64,000 nucleotides of DNA, taken from assembly GCA_020161775.1 (NCBI GenBank), contig JAIUOW010000001.1, positions 269,738-333,737 on the forward strand, written 5' to 3'. Under the pieces are notes generated by a model, which worked only from the letters and a program-made list of their open reading frames with translations, had not been told where the DNA came from and made no database searches. This document shows, one piece after another, positions 22,441-32,026 of this stretch. The stretch is from Pseudomonadota bacterium. Its GTDB lineage: Bacteria > Pseudomonadota > Gammaproteobacteria > Burkholderiales > Burkholderiaceae_C. Numbering within the stretch: position 1 is the first letter of the stretch; each line of letters begins with the position of its first letter. Position numbers and translations under genes: made by a program.

Positions 22441-24840
22441 ATGCCATCTTCCCCTTCATCCCACGAGCCCGGCGCATCCGCGGCTGCCGGCGCACGGCCG
22501 GCCTGGCAGGCCTGGGCCTTGCGGATCATGCTCTGGGGCGGTGGCACGTTGCTGGCGGGCGCGCTGTCGGTGGCCATGTTGCTGGCGGTGGCACTGTCGG
22601 TCGCCTACCCCAACCTGCCTGACATCTCCGACCTGTCCGACTACCGGCCCAAGCTGCCGCTGCGGGTTTTCTCGTCGGACGGCGTGCTGCTGGGTGAATT
22701 CGGCGAAGAGCGGCGCAACCTGACACCCATCAAGGACATCCCCAAGGTCATGAAGGATGCCGTGCTGGCGATCGAGGATGCGCGCTTTTATTCCCATGGC
22801 GGCGTGGACTACCTGGGGGTGATCCGGGCGGGCCTGGCCAACGTCGGACGCCTGAAGAGCCAGGGCGCCTCCACCATCACGATGCAGGTAGCGCGCAATG
22901 TGTACCTGTCGTCCGAGAAGACCTACACCCGCAAGATCTATGAAATCCTGCTGACCTTCAAGCTGGAGCACCTGCTGTCCAAGGACCAGATTCTGGAGAT
23001 CTACATGAACCAGATCTTCCTGGGCAACCGGGCCTACGGGTTCGCGGCGGCATCGGAGGCGTATTTTGGCAAGCCGCTCAAAGACATCAGCATCGCCGAA
23101 GCGGCCATGCTGGCCGGCCTGCCCAAGGCGCCGTCTGCCTACAACCCGATCAGCAACCCGCGCCGCGCGCGTTCGCGCCAGCTCTACATCATCGAGCGCA
23201 TGGAGGAAAACGGCTTCATTACCGCGGCCCAGGCCGAGGCTGCCAAAAAGGAAGAGCTGGCCGTGCGCGCAAACGCCGGCAACGTAAAGGTGCACGCCGA
23301 ATATGTGGCGGAAACCGTGCGCCAGCTGGTGCACGCCCAGTACGGCGACGACGCCTATACCCGCGGCCTCAATGTCTTCACCACGCTCAAGGCGACCGAC
23401 CAGGAAGCTGCCTACAAGGCCCTGCGCAAGGGCATCATGGATTACGAGCGCCGTCAGATCTACCGCGGGCCCGAGAAGTTCGTGGATCTGCCCGCCGATG
23501 CCAAGGAGCAGGAAGATGCCATCGATGACGTACTGAATGACCACCCCGACAACGGTGACGTCATGGCTGCCGTGGTGCTGGCGGCTGACCCGAAGAAGAT
23601 TTCCGCCGTCCGCCAGAACGGCGAGGCGCTGGAGATCACCGGCGATGGCCTGCGCCCGGCCCAGTCGGGCCTGTCCGACAAGGCGCCGCCCAAGATCAAG
23701 ATCCGGCGGGGCGCGGTCATCCGGGTCGTCAAGACACCCAAGAACACCTGGGAAATCACGCAGTTGCCGGAAGTCGAAGGCGCCTTCATCGCGCTGGATC
23801 CGCGCGACGGCGCCGTGCGCGCACTGGTAGGCGGCTTTGACTTCAACAAGAACAAGTTCAACCACGCCACGCAGGCCTGGCGCCAGCCGGGCTCCAGCTT
23901 CAAGCCGTTCATCTATTCAGCCGCACTGGAAAAGGGCTTCACGCCGTCCACCATGGTCAACGACGCGCCGCTGTTCTTTGATGCCGGCGTCACCGGCGGG
24001 CAGCCCTGGGAGCCCAAGAACTACGACGGCAAGTTCGAAGGCCCGATGCCGCTGCACACTGCGCTGGCCAAGTCCAAGAACATGGTGTCCATCCGCATCC
24101 TGCAGGCCGTGGGCACCCAGAACGCGCAGGAGTGGATCACCCGTTTTGGCTTCGAGGCCGAGAAGCACCCGCCCTACCTGACCATGGCTTTGGGGGCTGG
24201 TTCGGTCACGCCCATGCAGATGGCCACGGCCTATTCGGTCTTCGCCAACGGGGGCTACCGCGTCAACCCCTGGATCATTACCCGGGTGACCGACCAGAAA
24301 GGCAAGGTCCTGGTGGAAAGCCAGCCGCCGTTGCCCAGCGAGACAACGCGCGCCATTGATGCGCGCAATGCCTTCGTCATGAACCGGCTGTTGCAGGAAG
24401 TTGCCCGCTCGGGCACCGCCGCACGTGCCCAGGCAACGCTCAAGCGCCCCGACCTGTATGGCAAGACCGGTACCACCAACGACGCCATCGACACCTGGTT
24501 CGCAGGCTACCAGCCCACGCTGGCGGCGGTGGTATGGATGGGCTATGACACGCCACGGTCCCTCGGCGACCGTGAAACCGGTGGCGGTGTCAGCCTGCCG
24601 GTGTGGATCAACTTCATGGAAGCCGCGCTCAAGGGCGTGCCGGTCTCCGAGCCCGCCGCGCCCGAAGGCGTGATCAACGTGGGTGGCGAGTGGTACTACG
24701 ACGAGTACGCCCGCGGCTCGGGCGTGAGCAGTCTTGGCATGGAGGACAAGAGCGCGCCAGGCCCGGACGGCCAGCCCGCGAAGCAGGCGCTGCCGCCGGC
24801 TGACGAGAAGAAAAGCATCCTGGACCTGTTCAGGAACTGA
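22441..24840 (+). CDS. mrcA: Penicillin-binding protein 1A, bifunctional
   Basis: This 799-residue class A PBP polymerises and cross-links peptidoglycan. One N-terminal membrane helix (about 25-57) precedes the glycosyltransferase domain with EDARFYSHGGVD and the QGASTITMQVARNVYL segment. The transpeptidase domain has the active-site SxxK in GSSFKPF, SxN in AKSKNMVS and the KTG box in YGKTGTTND. An OB-fold-like insert between the domains identifies the PBP1a (PonA/MrcA) subgroup. It is monocistronic and divergent from pilM, a neighbour relation conserved in many proteobacteria. Confidence 0.96.
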   Translation: MPSSPSSHEPGASAAAGARPAWQAWALRIMLWGGGTLLAGALSVAMLLAVALSVAYPNLPDISDLSDYRPKLPLRVFSSDGVLLGEFGEERRNLTPIKDIPKVMKDAVLAIEDARFYSHGGVDYLGVIRAGLANVGRLKSQGASTITMQVARNVYLSSEKTYTRKIYEILLTFKLEHLLSKDQILEIYMNQIFLGNRAYGFAAASEAYFGKPLKDISIAEAAMLAGLPKAPSAYNPISNPRRARSRQLYIIERMEENGFITAAQAEAAKKEELAVRANAGNVKVHAEYVAETVRQLVHAQYGDDAYTRGLNVFTTLKATDQEAAYKALRKGIMDYERRQIYRGPEKFVDLPADAKEQEDAIDDVLNDHPDNGDVMAAVVLAADPKKISAVRQNGEALEITGDGLRPAQSGLSDKAPPKIKIRRGAVIRVVKTPKNTWEITQLPEVEGAFIALDPRDGAVRALVGGFDFNKNKFNHATQAWRQPGSSFKPFIYSAALEKGFTPSTMVNDAPLFFDAGVTGGQPWEPKNYDGKFEGPMPLHTALAKSKNMVSIRILQAVGTQNAQEWITRFGFEAEKHPPYLTMALGAGSVTPMQMATAYSVFANGGYRVNPWIITRVTDQKGKVLVESQPPLPSETTRAIDARNAFVMNRLLQEVARSGTAARAQATLKRPDLYGKTGTTNDAIDTWFAGYQPTLAAVVWMGYDTPRSLGDRETGGGVSLPVWINFMEAALKGVPVSEPAAPEGVINVGGEWYYDEYARGSGVSSLGMEDKSAPGPDGQPAKQALPPADEKKSILDLFRN

Positions 24841-24876
24841 GGCAGGACGTCACGCCAGGTTCGATCGGGTGGTGGC

Positions 24877-25206
24877 CTACGCCTCAAAGCGCAGCGGCTC
24901 GCCGGCCTGCTGCGTGGCGTACTGCGTCAGATTGGCAAAGAATTCGCCATTGCCCTTGGTGTCCATCCACTGCGCACCGTCATAACGGTAGTGGAAGCCA
25001 CCCGCGCGCGCGGCCATCCAGACCTCGTGCAGGGGTTTTTGCAGGTTCACGATGATCTGGCTGCCATTGCGGAAGGCCAGCGTGATCATGCCGCCGGTGC
25101 GCTGGTTGTCGATGTCGGCATCGGATTCGTCGTTGATGCGGTCGCATGCCAGCTCGATGCTGCGCAACAATGCTTCCGCGCGGTCCATGAACTCGGGGTC
25201 GGTCAT
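24877..25206 (-). CDS. cyaY: CyaY, bacterial frataxin
   Basis: This 109-residue frataxin homologue binds iron and modulates Fe-S cluster assembly. The N-terminal acidic helix (about residues 2-30, with [19 protein letters not shown]) is followed by beta strands containing [24 protein letters not shown], here residues 40-63, and a C-terminal helix with [14 protein letters not shown]. It is divergent from lptM with only 12 nt between start codons, an arrangement typical of cyaY/lptM/lysA in proteobacteria. Confidence 0.95.
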   Translation of the reverse strand: MTDPEFMDRAEALLRSIELACDRINDESDADIDNQRTGGMITLAFRNGSQIIVNLQKPLHEVWMAARAGGFHYRYDGAQWMDTKGNGEFFANLTQYATQQAGEPLRFEA

Positions 25207-25218
25207 TACAATTTCGCC

Positions 25219-25434
25219 ATGAAGCTTTTCCCGATTCTAGACAGCCCCCGCGCGACCGGACTTGTCCTTGCACTCTGTGCGGTTGTGTCCGGGGGCTGCG
25301 GCCAGAAAGGGGCGCTGTACATGCCCACTGGGCCCGCTGCAGTGAATCGCGCCACCCTGCCCGAAACACTGCGGCCGGCCGGCACCACCACCGCACCCCA
25401 GCCTGCCATTCCCGCCAGCGGCACCGCTCGCTGA
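25219..25434 (+). CDS. lptM: LptM (YifL/LppL-like) small lipoprotein
   Basis: This 71-residue lipoprotein has a lipobox SGGC with Cys27, followed by the family signature [10 protein letters not shown]. In E. coli LptM assists oxidative maturation of the LPS translocon LptDE. The tail is Pro/Ala/Thr-rich and poorly structured. It lies 18 nt upstream of lysA and is probably cotranscribed. The ATG at 25219 was chosen because the lipoprotein signature begins there; longer in-frame extensions overlap cyaY. Confidence 0.88.
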   Translation: MKLFPILDSPRATGLVLALCAVVSGGCGQKGALYMPTGPAAVNRATLPETLRPAGTTTAPQPAIPASGTAR

Positions 25435-25452
25435 AATCGACCATCCCCATTC

Positions 25453-26733
25453 ATGACCTCTGCCCTGCTTCCTGGCCACCCGCACATTGCGCGGCGCGGC
25501 AACGACCTGACCATCGAGGGCGTGGCCCTGAGCGGCCTCGCGCGCGCCCACGGCACCCCGCTTTTCGTTTACTCCAAGGCTTCCATGCTGGCGGCCCTGG
25601 CCGCCTACCAGCGCGGTTTTGCCGGGCGCAAGGCAAAAATCTGCTACGCCATGAAGGCCAACTCCTCGCTCGCCGTGCTGCAGGTATTCGCACAGGCCGG
25701 CTGCGGATTTGACATCGTGTCCGGCGGCGAGCTGGACCGCGTGCTGGCGGCTGGCGGCAAGGCCGCCGACGTGATTTTTTCCGGCGTGGGCAAGACCCGC
25801 GCCGAGATGCAAAAAGCGTTGGACGCTGGCATCGGCTGCTTCAATGTTGAAAGCGAGGCCGAACTGGAAGTGCTCAGCCAGGTGGCCAGCGCCGCCGGCA
25901 AAACCGCGCCGGTCAGCATCCGCGTCAACCCCAACGTAGACCCCAAGACACATCCCTACATCTCCACCGGCCTGAAGGGCAACAAGTTCGGCGTGGCGCA
26001 CGAACGCACGCTCGACACCTACAAACGCGCAGCTGCGCTGCCAGGCCTGAAGGTCGTGGGCATTGACTGCCACATCGGCTCGCAGATCACCGACGACACG
26101 CCGTACCTGGATGCGATGGACCGCGTGCTGGACCTGGTGGAGGCGATCGAGGCTGCTGGCATACCCATCCACCACATCGACTTTGGCGGCGGCCTGGGCA
26201 TCAATTACAACGGCGATGCGCCCCCGCAGGCTGATGCGCTGTGGGCCAGCCTGTTTGCGCGCCTGGACGCGCGCGGCTTTGGCGACCGGCAGTTCATGGT
26301 CGAGCCCGGCCGCTCGCTGGTGGGCAACGCAGGGGTGTGCCTGAGCGAGGTGCTGTACCTCAAGCCCGGCGAGCAGAAGAACTTCTGCATCATCGACGCA
26401 GCCATGAACGACCTGCCGCGCCCGGCCATGTACCAGGCGTTCCATGCCATCGAGCCAGTCAGCGCCCGCGATACAGCTCCGGTCGTCACGTATGACGTGG
26501 TGGGCCCGGTGTGCGAAAGCGGCGACTGGATCGGACGCGACCGCCCGCTGAACGTGCAGCCGGGCGACCTGGTAGCGGTGCTGTCCGCAGGCGCCTATTG
26601 CATGAGCATGGCCAGCAACTACAACACCCGTGGCCGCGCCGCGGAAGTGCTGGTGGATGGCGATCGTGTGCACCTGATCCGCGAACGTGAAACCACTGCC
26701 GACCAGATACGCGGCGAAAGGCTGGTCAGCTAG
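25453..26733 (+). CDS. lysA: Diaminopimelate decarboxylase
   Basis: This 426-residue PLP enzyme performs the last step of lysine biosynthesis. The PLP lysine is in CYAMKANSS (about residue 62), the specificity helix region is HIGSQITDD, the phosphate-binding GGGLGINY and EPGRSLVGNAG follow, and the active-site Cys is in GPVCESGDW. It ends 8 bp inside the convergent msrQ gene. The order cyaY/lptM/lysA is widely conserved. Confidence 0.97.
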   Translation: MTSALLPGHPHIARRGNDLTIEGVALSGLARAHGTPLFVYSKASMLAALAAYQRGFAGRKAKICYAMKANSSLAVLQVFAQAGCGFDIVSGGELDRVLAAGGKAADVIFSGVGKTRAEMQKALDAGIGCFNVESEAELEVLSQVASAAGKTAPVSIRVNPNVDPKTHPYISTGLKGNKFGVAHERTLDTYKRAAALPGLKVVGIDCHIGSQITDDTPYLDAMDRVLDLVEAIEAAGIPIHHIDFGGGLGINYNGDAPPQADALWASLFARLDARGFGDRQFMVEPGRSLVGNAGVCLSEVLYLKPGEQKNFCIIDAAMNDLPRPAMYQAFHAIEPVSARDTAPVVTYDVVGPVCESGDWIGRDRPLNVQPGDLVAVLSAGAYCMSMASNYNTRGRAAEVLVDGDRVHLIRERETTADQIRGERLVS

Positions 26734-27334
26734 CGGCCGCACGGCTGCGCAAATAGCGCACCAACCGCCAGCCCAGCAACACCGCCAGGATGGCGGCATA
26801 CACCGCGACCTCGACGAAGTCGTTCTTGCCCGAACGCATCCAGAAGAAGTGCAGCACGCCCAGCGCTGCAATCAGGTACACCAGCCTGTGCAGCGCCTGC
26901 CAGCGCTTTGCGCCCAGCGCCTTGATGGCGCGGTTGAAAGAGGTGGCTGCCAGGGGCGTGAGCAGCACGAACGCCGCGAAGCCCACCAGGATAAATGGGC
27001 GCTTGATGATGTCCCTGACGATATCGCCCAGGTCAAAGCCCATGTCAAACCAGCTGTAGCTCAGCAGGTGCAACACGACGTAGAAATACACAAACAACCC
27101 CAGGATGCGGCGAAAGCGCGCCAGCGCAGGCAGCCCCGCCACCACGCGCAGCGGCGTCACGGCCAGCACGATGCACAGGAAGCGCAACGCCCAGTCGCCC
27201 GTGGAACGGATCAGGTATTCGGCAGGGTTGGCGCCCAGGTTGTTGGTGAGGGCGCCGTAAAAAAACCAGGCAAACGGCAACAGCGCCGCCACGAACACCA
27301 CTGGCCTGGCCGCAGGATGCAGCAGCAGTTTCAT
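26726..27334 (-). CDS. msrQ: MsrQ, haem-binding subunit of periplasmic methionine sulfoxide reductase
   Basis: This 202-residue inner-membrane protein with about six helices passes electrons from the quinone pool to MsrP. Family features are NNLGANPAEYLIRSTGDWAL (residues 31-50), haem-ligand histidines in VVLHLLSY and RLVYLIAALGVLHFFW, and the ferric-reductase-like fold. It follows msrP after a 101-bp gap that contains palindromic repeats. It overlaps lysA by 8 bp at its 3' end. Confidence 0.94.
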   Translation of the reverse strand: MKLLLHPAARPVVFVAALLPFAWFFYGALTNNLGANPAEYLIRSTGDWALRFLCIVLAVTPLRVVAGLPALARFRRILGLFVYFYVVLHLLSYSWFDMGFDLGDIVRDIIKRPFILVGFAAFVLLTPLAATSFNRAIKALGAKRWQALHRLVYLIAALGVLHFFWMRSGKNDFVEVAVYAAILAVLLGWRLVRYLRSRAAAS

Positions 27335-27375
27335 GCGACTTCCCGTCCGGGGCCGCCGCGGAACCGGCTTCGCCG

Positions 27376-27431
27376 GGCCGCCAGCGGCGCCCCCTTGAGG
27401 GGGAGGCGGCCGAGGGCCGCTTCGGGGGGGA
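27376..27431. repeat. GC-rich palindromic repeat between msrP and msrQ
   Basis: Two adjacent hairpin-forming palindromes occur: CCCCC-TTGA-GGGGG (27390-27403) and GCGGCC-gag-GGCCGC (27406-27420). Similar C/G-run palindromes lie at about 57291-57313 and 63716-63735 in other intergenic spaces, suggesting a dispersed repeat family. No T-run follows, so it is not an ordinary intrinsic terminator. Confidence 0.5.
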
Positions 27432-27435
27432 GCAT

Positions 27436-28431
27436 TTAATAGTTTTTCTTGAGGTCCATGCCCGCGTACAGTTGCCCCACCTGGGCTTCATAGCCGTTGA
27501 ACATCAAGGTCTTACGTTTCTTCGCGAACAGGCCGTCTTCACCGATGCGCCGCTCGCTCGCCTGGCTCCAGCGCGGGTGGTCCACATTGGGGTTCACATT
27601 GCTGTAGAAGCCGTATTCCTGCGGCGCGGCCTTGTTCCACGCGGTCCTGGGTTCCTTGTCGGTAAAGCGGATCTTCACGATGCTCTTGCCGTTCTTGAAG
27701 CCGTACTTCCAGGGCACCACCAGGCGCACAGGCGCACCGTTCTGGTTGGGCAGCACCTCGCCATACATGCCGAAGGTCAGCAGCGTCAGCGGATGCATGG
27801 CCTCGTCCAGGCGCAGGCCTTCCACGTAAGGCCAATCCAGCACGCGAGAGCCCACGAAGGGCATGGTCCTGGGATCGGCCTGGGTGATGAACTCCACGTA
27901 CTTCGCGTTGCCCAGCGGCTCCACTTTCTTGATGAGCTCGCTCATCGAGTAACCCACCCAGGGGATCACCATGGACCAGCCCTCCACGCAGCGCATGCGG
28001 TAGATGCGCTCTTCCTGCGCGCTGAGCTTGAGCAGGTCTTCCAGCGTGTACCTGGCGGGCTTTTTGACCAGGCCATCGACCTCCACCGTCCAGGGCGAGG
28101 TCTTGAGCGTGTGGGCGTTTTTGGCGGGGTCGGCCTTGTCCGTGCCGAATTCGTAGAAGTTGTTGTAGGTGCTGGCGTCCTTGTAGTCGGTGACTTTTTC
28201 CATCACCACGGCGCCAGCCACTGACGATTTGCCACCCGCCAGCGCTGCCAGCTTGCCAGGCCGCTGGGTTTGCGCCAGCGCCTCGCGCGAGGCCCACCCC
28301 GCCAGCGCCGCACCCGCCGCGCCGCCGGCCAGCAGCTTCATCATCTCGCGCCGGCCCGCATAGGCGCTGCGCGGGGTGATCTCGCTGGAAACCGGGTGGA
28401 TGAAGCCGTTGTCGCGCGTCCTGATCAGCAT
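27436..28431 (-). CDS. msrP: MsrP, molybdopterin methionine sulfoxide reductase catalytic subunit
   Basis: This 331-residue periplasmic molybdoenzyme repairs oxidised methionines in envelope proteins. The N-terminus has a twin-arginine signal ([14 protein letters not shown]) with cleavage near ALAQT. The molybdenum-ligating cysteine lies in [15 protein letters not shown]. The C-terminal part contains [18 protein letters not shown]. The start at 28431 has AAGGA about 7 nt upstream. It lies 55 nt downstream of ccsA and probably shares its transcript. Confidence 0.95.
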   Translation of the reverse strand: MLIRTRDNGFIHPVSSEITPRSAYAGRREMMKLLAGGAAGAALAGWASREALAQTQRPGKLAALAGGKSSVAGAVVMEKVTDYKDASTYNNFYEFGTDKADPAKNAHTLKTSPWTVEVDGLVKKPARYTLEDLLKLSAQEERIYRMRCVEGWSMVIPWVGYSMSELIKKVEPLGNAKYVEFITQADPRTMPFVGSRVLDWPYVEGLRLDEAMHPLTLLTFGMYGEVLPNQNGAPVRLVVPWKYGFKNGKSIVKIRFTDKEPRTAWNKAAPQEYGFYSNVNPNVDHPRWSQASERRIGEDGLFAKKRKTLMFNGYEAQVGQLYAGMDLKKNY

Positions 28432-28492
28432 GGTCAATCCTTGTGATGTCTCGTGTGATGGCCGTGAGTCACGCCCGGGCAGGCTTTCTTAC

Positions 28493-29806
28493 TTACAGGG
28501 TACCGTAGCTGTGCAGCCCCGACAGGAACATGTTCACACCCAGGAAGGCAAAGGTGGTCACCGCCAGGCCCACCAGCGCCCACCAGGCAGACACGGTGCC
28601 GCGCAGGCCCTTCATCAGGCGCATGTGCAGCCAGGCCGCGTAGTTGAGCCAGACGATCAGCGCCCAGGTTTCCTTGGGGTCCCAGCTCCAGTAGCCGCCC
28701 CAGGCCTCGGCAGCCCACAGCGCGCCCAGCACCGTGGCAATGGTGAAGAACGCAAAGCCGACCGCGATGGACTTGTACATCACGTCGTCCAGCACCTCGA
28801 ACGACGGCAGGCGCTCGCCAATGCGCCGGCGCGCGGCCAGGATGCCCGCCACGATCAGCGCGGAGACGCCGAAATACACGATCCAGTAGCTGCTGCCACC
28901 GTCCACCTTCTGGCGGAACACGATGGGCTCGAAGCACAGCACCACACCCAGCAGCCACAGCGGCGCCAGCTTGTACCAGCGCGTCTCGCCCGCCTGCTGC
29001 TTGACCAGGTAGGCAAACGCCACCATGGCCGACAGCGCAAAGGTGCCATAGCCGATGAAGTTGGCCGGCACGTGCAGCTTCATCCACCAGCTCTTGAGGG
29101 CCGGCACCAGCGGCTGGATTTCGTGCGCTTCGCGCACTACCGTGTACCAAAGCAGAAAGCCCACCGCCGCGCTCACCACCAGCATCACGAACGCGCCCAT
29201 GGCGCGGGTACGGTACTGGTCTTCAAAGTACAGGTAGAACGCTGCCGTCATCCAGCAGAACATCACGAACACTTCGTAGAGGTTGCTTACCGGAATGTGG
29301 CCCACGTCGGAGCCGATCAGGTAGCTTTCGTACCAGCGCACCATGGTGCCGATCAGCGCCATGGTCACGGCCGCCCAGGCCAGGCGCGATCCCAGCAGCT
29401 CCATGGTGGCGGTCTGGCTACGTGCGAACATGCCGACCCAATAAAACAGCGTGCTCATGAAGAACAGCATGCTCATCCAGAGGATGGCCGACTGGCTGGA
29501 CAGGAAGTACTTGAGCCAGAACACCTGCTCGGCCCGCGCCAGGCTGCCCTGGTAGGCCCAGATGGCCAGCAGCGAGAACGCGGCCACGCCCATCATCAGC
29601 ACCCGCATCGGCCGCCAGAACCAGCCCAGCCAGATGGCCGACGGAATGGAGCCGATCAGGATGGCCTTTTCATACACGTCCATGTAGGCCGCATAGCGCG
29701 TGAACGCGAACAGGCCGCCGACCACGACCAGCGCGGCAAAGACCCAGTCCAGCGCGCTGCGGCGGGACATGAAGCTTTCATTCAGTGTGATGGTGGCGGT
29801 GTTCAT
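28493..29806 (-). CDS. ccsA: CcsA/ResC-type cytochrome c maturation protein (often named CcsB)
   Basis: This 437-residue polytopic membrane protein is part of the System II haem lyase. The WWD haem-handling motif is visible as WGGYWSWDPKETWAL (about residues 363-377), flanked by conserved histidine-bearing helices. With ResB it moves haem to the periplasm and attaches it to apocytochromes. Its ATG overlaps the resB stop as ATGA. Naming differs between databases (CcsA, CcsB, ResC); the function call is firm. Confidence 0.93.
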   Translation of the reverse strand: MNTATITLNESFMSRRSALDWVFAALVVVGGLFAFTRYAAYMDVYEKAILIGSIPSAIWLGWFWRPMRVLMMGVAAFSLLAIWAYQGSLARAEQVFWLKYFLSSQSAILWMSMLFFMSTLFYWVGMFARSQTATMELLGSRLAWAAVTMALIGTMVRWYESYLIGSDVGHIPVSNLYEVFVMFCWMTAAFYLYFEDQYRTRAMGAFVMLVVSAAVGFLLWYTVVREAHEIQPLVPALKSWWMKLHVPANFIGYGTFALSAMVAFAYLVKQQAGETRWYKLAPLWLLGVVLCFEPIVFRQKVDGGSSYWIVYFGVSALIVAGILAARRRIGERLPSFEVLDDVMYKSIAVGFAFFTIATVLGALWAAEAWGGYWSWDPKETWALIVWLNYAAWLHMRLMKGLRGTVSAWWALVGLAVTTFAFLGVNMFLSGLHSYGTL

Positions 29807-31923
29807 GGCTGGATCAATTTGGTCTTGAGCATGTCGAATTCACGGTCGGTGTCCATGGTCTGGCGGTTGCTGGACAGGGCCATGGTGGCCTGGGTGCCCG
29901 CGCCCTGGGGCGCCAGCCACACCCACAGGCGGCGCTCACGCACGTAAAGCATCGCAAAAATGCCCAGGATCAGCAAGGCACAGCCCAGGTAAACAATGTT
30001 GCGCCCAGGGGCACGCGCCACCTGGAACACACTGGCCTGCACCTGGGTGAAGTCCTTGAGCTGGAACGCCATGGGCGCCGGATACAACGGCAGATCGGAC
30101 AGCGCCAGCACCGCCTGCGTCATGAAGGCCTGGGTCTTCTCGCCGGGCTCCAGCGGCTTCAGGCCGGCCCGTTCGCGCGACATCTGCGTCAACTCGAACA
30201 GCACGCCATTCAGGATACGGATCAGCACCTCACCGGCGCGGGCGCGCTCGGCCTCGGGCACGTTGGTTTCCATGAAGTCAGATATGGCCTGCAGGCCACC
30301 GGTGGTCTTGCCATCGCGGCCCGGCTCGGCGCCGGCAAACAGCGCCACGGCCCGCAACGCCGACGCCGACAGCTGGCCGGCCAGCTCGGGCCGCGCGGGG
30401 TCGGTTGCGCGCGCGGCGTAGCGGCGCACCGCCTGCTCGCGCAACACCGGGTCCGCCAGGGCCGCGCTCAGCCGCATGAAGCCCGTCATCTCGCCCTGGT
30501 CATCCGCCGGCACACGCAGGTAGCGGAACGACTCAGCCGGCGTGGCGCGCATGCCCAGCAGGAAGACGGGTGCGCCATCGCCCATGTCCACCGGCAGCAT
30601 GTAGTTGTGGAATTCATGGGCCTGGCCGGCGGCGTCGCGCAGCTTGTAGGTGATGCTGGGGCCGACGTTGCGCAGCTCCTTTTTCGTCACGGTCTTGTTG
30701 GCCGCGCCCAGGCGCGAATCAATGGATTCGCGCAGATCCACCTTGCGCACGTCCACGCCCTGCGCCCCATTGCCGGAGAAATTCTCGACGTTGATGATGC
30801 GCAGGGCCGTGTATTCCAGCGTCATCTTGTCAGCGCCCGTGCCCTGCCCGCGCGTGAGCTGCGACGAGCCGCCGATGGTGCCCTGGATCTCGAAGGCCTT
30901 GCTCGCGCCGTTCATGGGCACGGACTTCAGCGTCACGGCCGAGCCGCCGTCGTCAAAGCTGGACTGGTAGATCTCGATGCCGCGGTGGCGTGCCGGATGG
31001 TTCACCTCCACGCGCGCCGGGATCTTCTCGCCCGTTTCCTTGTCGTGGATCACGATTTCGCTGGCAAACAGCTTGGGCATGCCGGTGGAATAGTGCTCGA
31101 CGATGAACTTCTTCAGCTCGATGGCAAAGGGCAATTCCTGCAGCAGGATGCCGTCGGACTGGTTCAGGATGGCGGTGGACGATTGCGTGCCCTCGGCCAC
31201 CAGCAGGTTGCCGCGGAAGGTGGGGTTGCGCTCGGACAGGCGGTGCTCGGGCTTGACGTCGGCGATCAGGCCGCCGCCGTTGTAGGGCGTCTTGCCATTG
31301 AACAGCATCTGCGCGCGCACGATCAGGTCACCGTCCAGCAGGCCACCCACGCATACCAGCACGATGGCGCTGTGCGCCGCGATGTAGCCGATCTTGTTGG
31401 CTGCGCCGGCCTTGGCCGCCACCATCCAGCCGTCGCCCTGGGGCGTGCTGCGCTGCTGCAGCTTGACCTTCCAGCCCCCGCTGGCCAGGGTGCGGCCAAT
31501 GCGGTCAGCAGCGGCTTGCGGCGTCTCATCCAGCCCGGCACCAGCGCGATGGTGAAAGGCCTTCAGGCTCTGGTCGCGGATGTTTTCCTTGTAGGTCTTC
31601 AGGTCGGCCAGGATCTTGGGTGTGTTGCGCGCAATGCACAGCGACGTGCTGGTCACCAGAAAGGCCAGGATCAGCAGGAACCACCAGGCGCTGTACACCG
31701 CGTTGAGCTTGACCGCCAGGAACAGTTCGGCCCAGAACGGCCCGAACTGGTTGGCGTAGTTGACGGCGGGCTCATGCTGCTTGAGTACCGTGCCGATGAT
31801 CGACGCAATGCAGATGATGGTCAGCAGCGAAATCGCGAACCGCATGGACGACAGCAGTTCCACGGCAGACCGGAGGGCCTGCGAACCGGTCCTGACCTGG
31901 AGTCCCTGGGTGGAAGCTGACAT
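29803..31923 (-). CDS. resB: ResB/Ccs1-family cytochrome c maturation protein
   Basis: This 706-residue System II protein has N-terminal helices (LLSSMRFAISLLTIICIASIIG region, about 24-45), a large periplasmic domain and a C-terminal helix (YLGCALLILGIFAMLYVRERR, about 650-670). ResB and the downstream CcsA together form the cytochrome c synthetase. The gene for a dihaem cytochrome c4 lies just upstream behind its own terminator. Confidence 0.94.
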   Translation of the reverse strand: MSASTQGLQVRTGSQALRSAVELLSSMRFAISLLTIICIASIIGTVLKQHEPAVNYANQFGPFWAELFLAVKLNAVYSAWWFLLILAFLVTSTSLCIARNTPKILADLKTYKENIRDQSLKAFHHRAGAGLDETPQAAADRIGRTLASGGWKVKLQQRSTPQGDGWMVAAKAGAANKIGYIAAHSAIVLVCVGGLLDGDLIVRAQMLFNGKTPYNGGGLIADVKPEHRLSERNPTFRGNLLVAEGTQSSTAILNQSDGILLQELPFAIELKKFIVEHYSTGMPKLFASEIVIHDKETGEKIPARVEVNHPARHRGIEIYQSSFDDGGSAVTLKSVPMNGASKAFEIQGTIGGSSQLTRGQGTGADKMTLEYTALRIINVENFSGNGAQGVDVRKVDLRESIDSRLGAANKTVTKKELRNVGPSITYKLRDAAGQAHEFHNYMLPVDMGDGAPVFLLGMRATPAESFRYLRVPADDQGEMTGFMRLSAALADPVLREQAVRRYAARATDPARPELAGQLSASALRAVALFAGAEPGRDGKTTGGLQAISDFMETNVPEAERARAGEVLIRILNGVLFELTQMSRERAGLKPLEPGEKTQAFMTQAVLALSDLPLYPAPMAFQLKDFTQVQASVFQVARAPGRNIVYLGCALLILGIFAMLYVRERRLWVWLAPQGAGTQATMALSSNRQTMDTDREFDMLKTKLIQP

Positions 31924-31950
31924 CTTGTCTCGTTTGGGCTGGGGAACAAA

Positions 31951-31980
31951 AAAGGCGGGCCCTCAAGAGAGGTGCCCGCC
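31951..31980 (-). terminator. Rho-independent terminator after cytochrome c4
   Basis: On the minus strand, GGCGGGC at 31980-31974 pairs with GCCCGCC at 31960-31954, and at least six T residues follow. It ends the cytochrome c4 transcript 47 nt past its stop and lies 28 nt before the resB start codon. Confidence 0.85.
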
Positions 31981-32026
31981 CTGTTTGGTTAGGTTGTTGG
32001 CGGTTAGTTCAACGCCAGCGCGTGAA

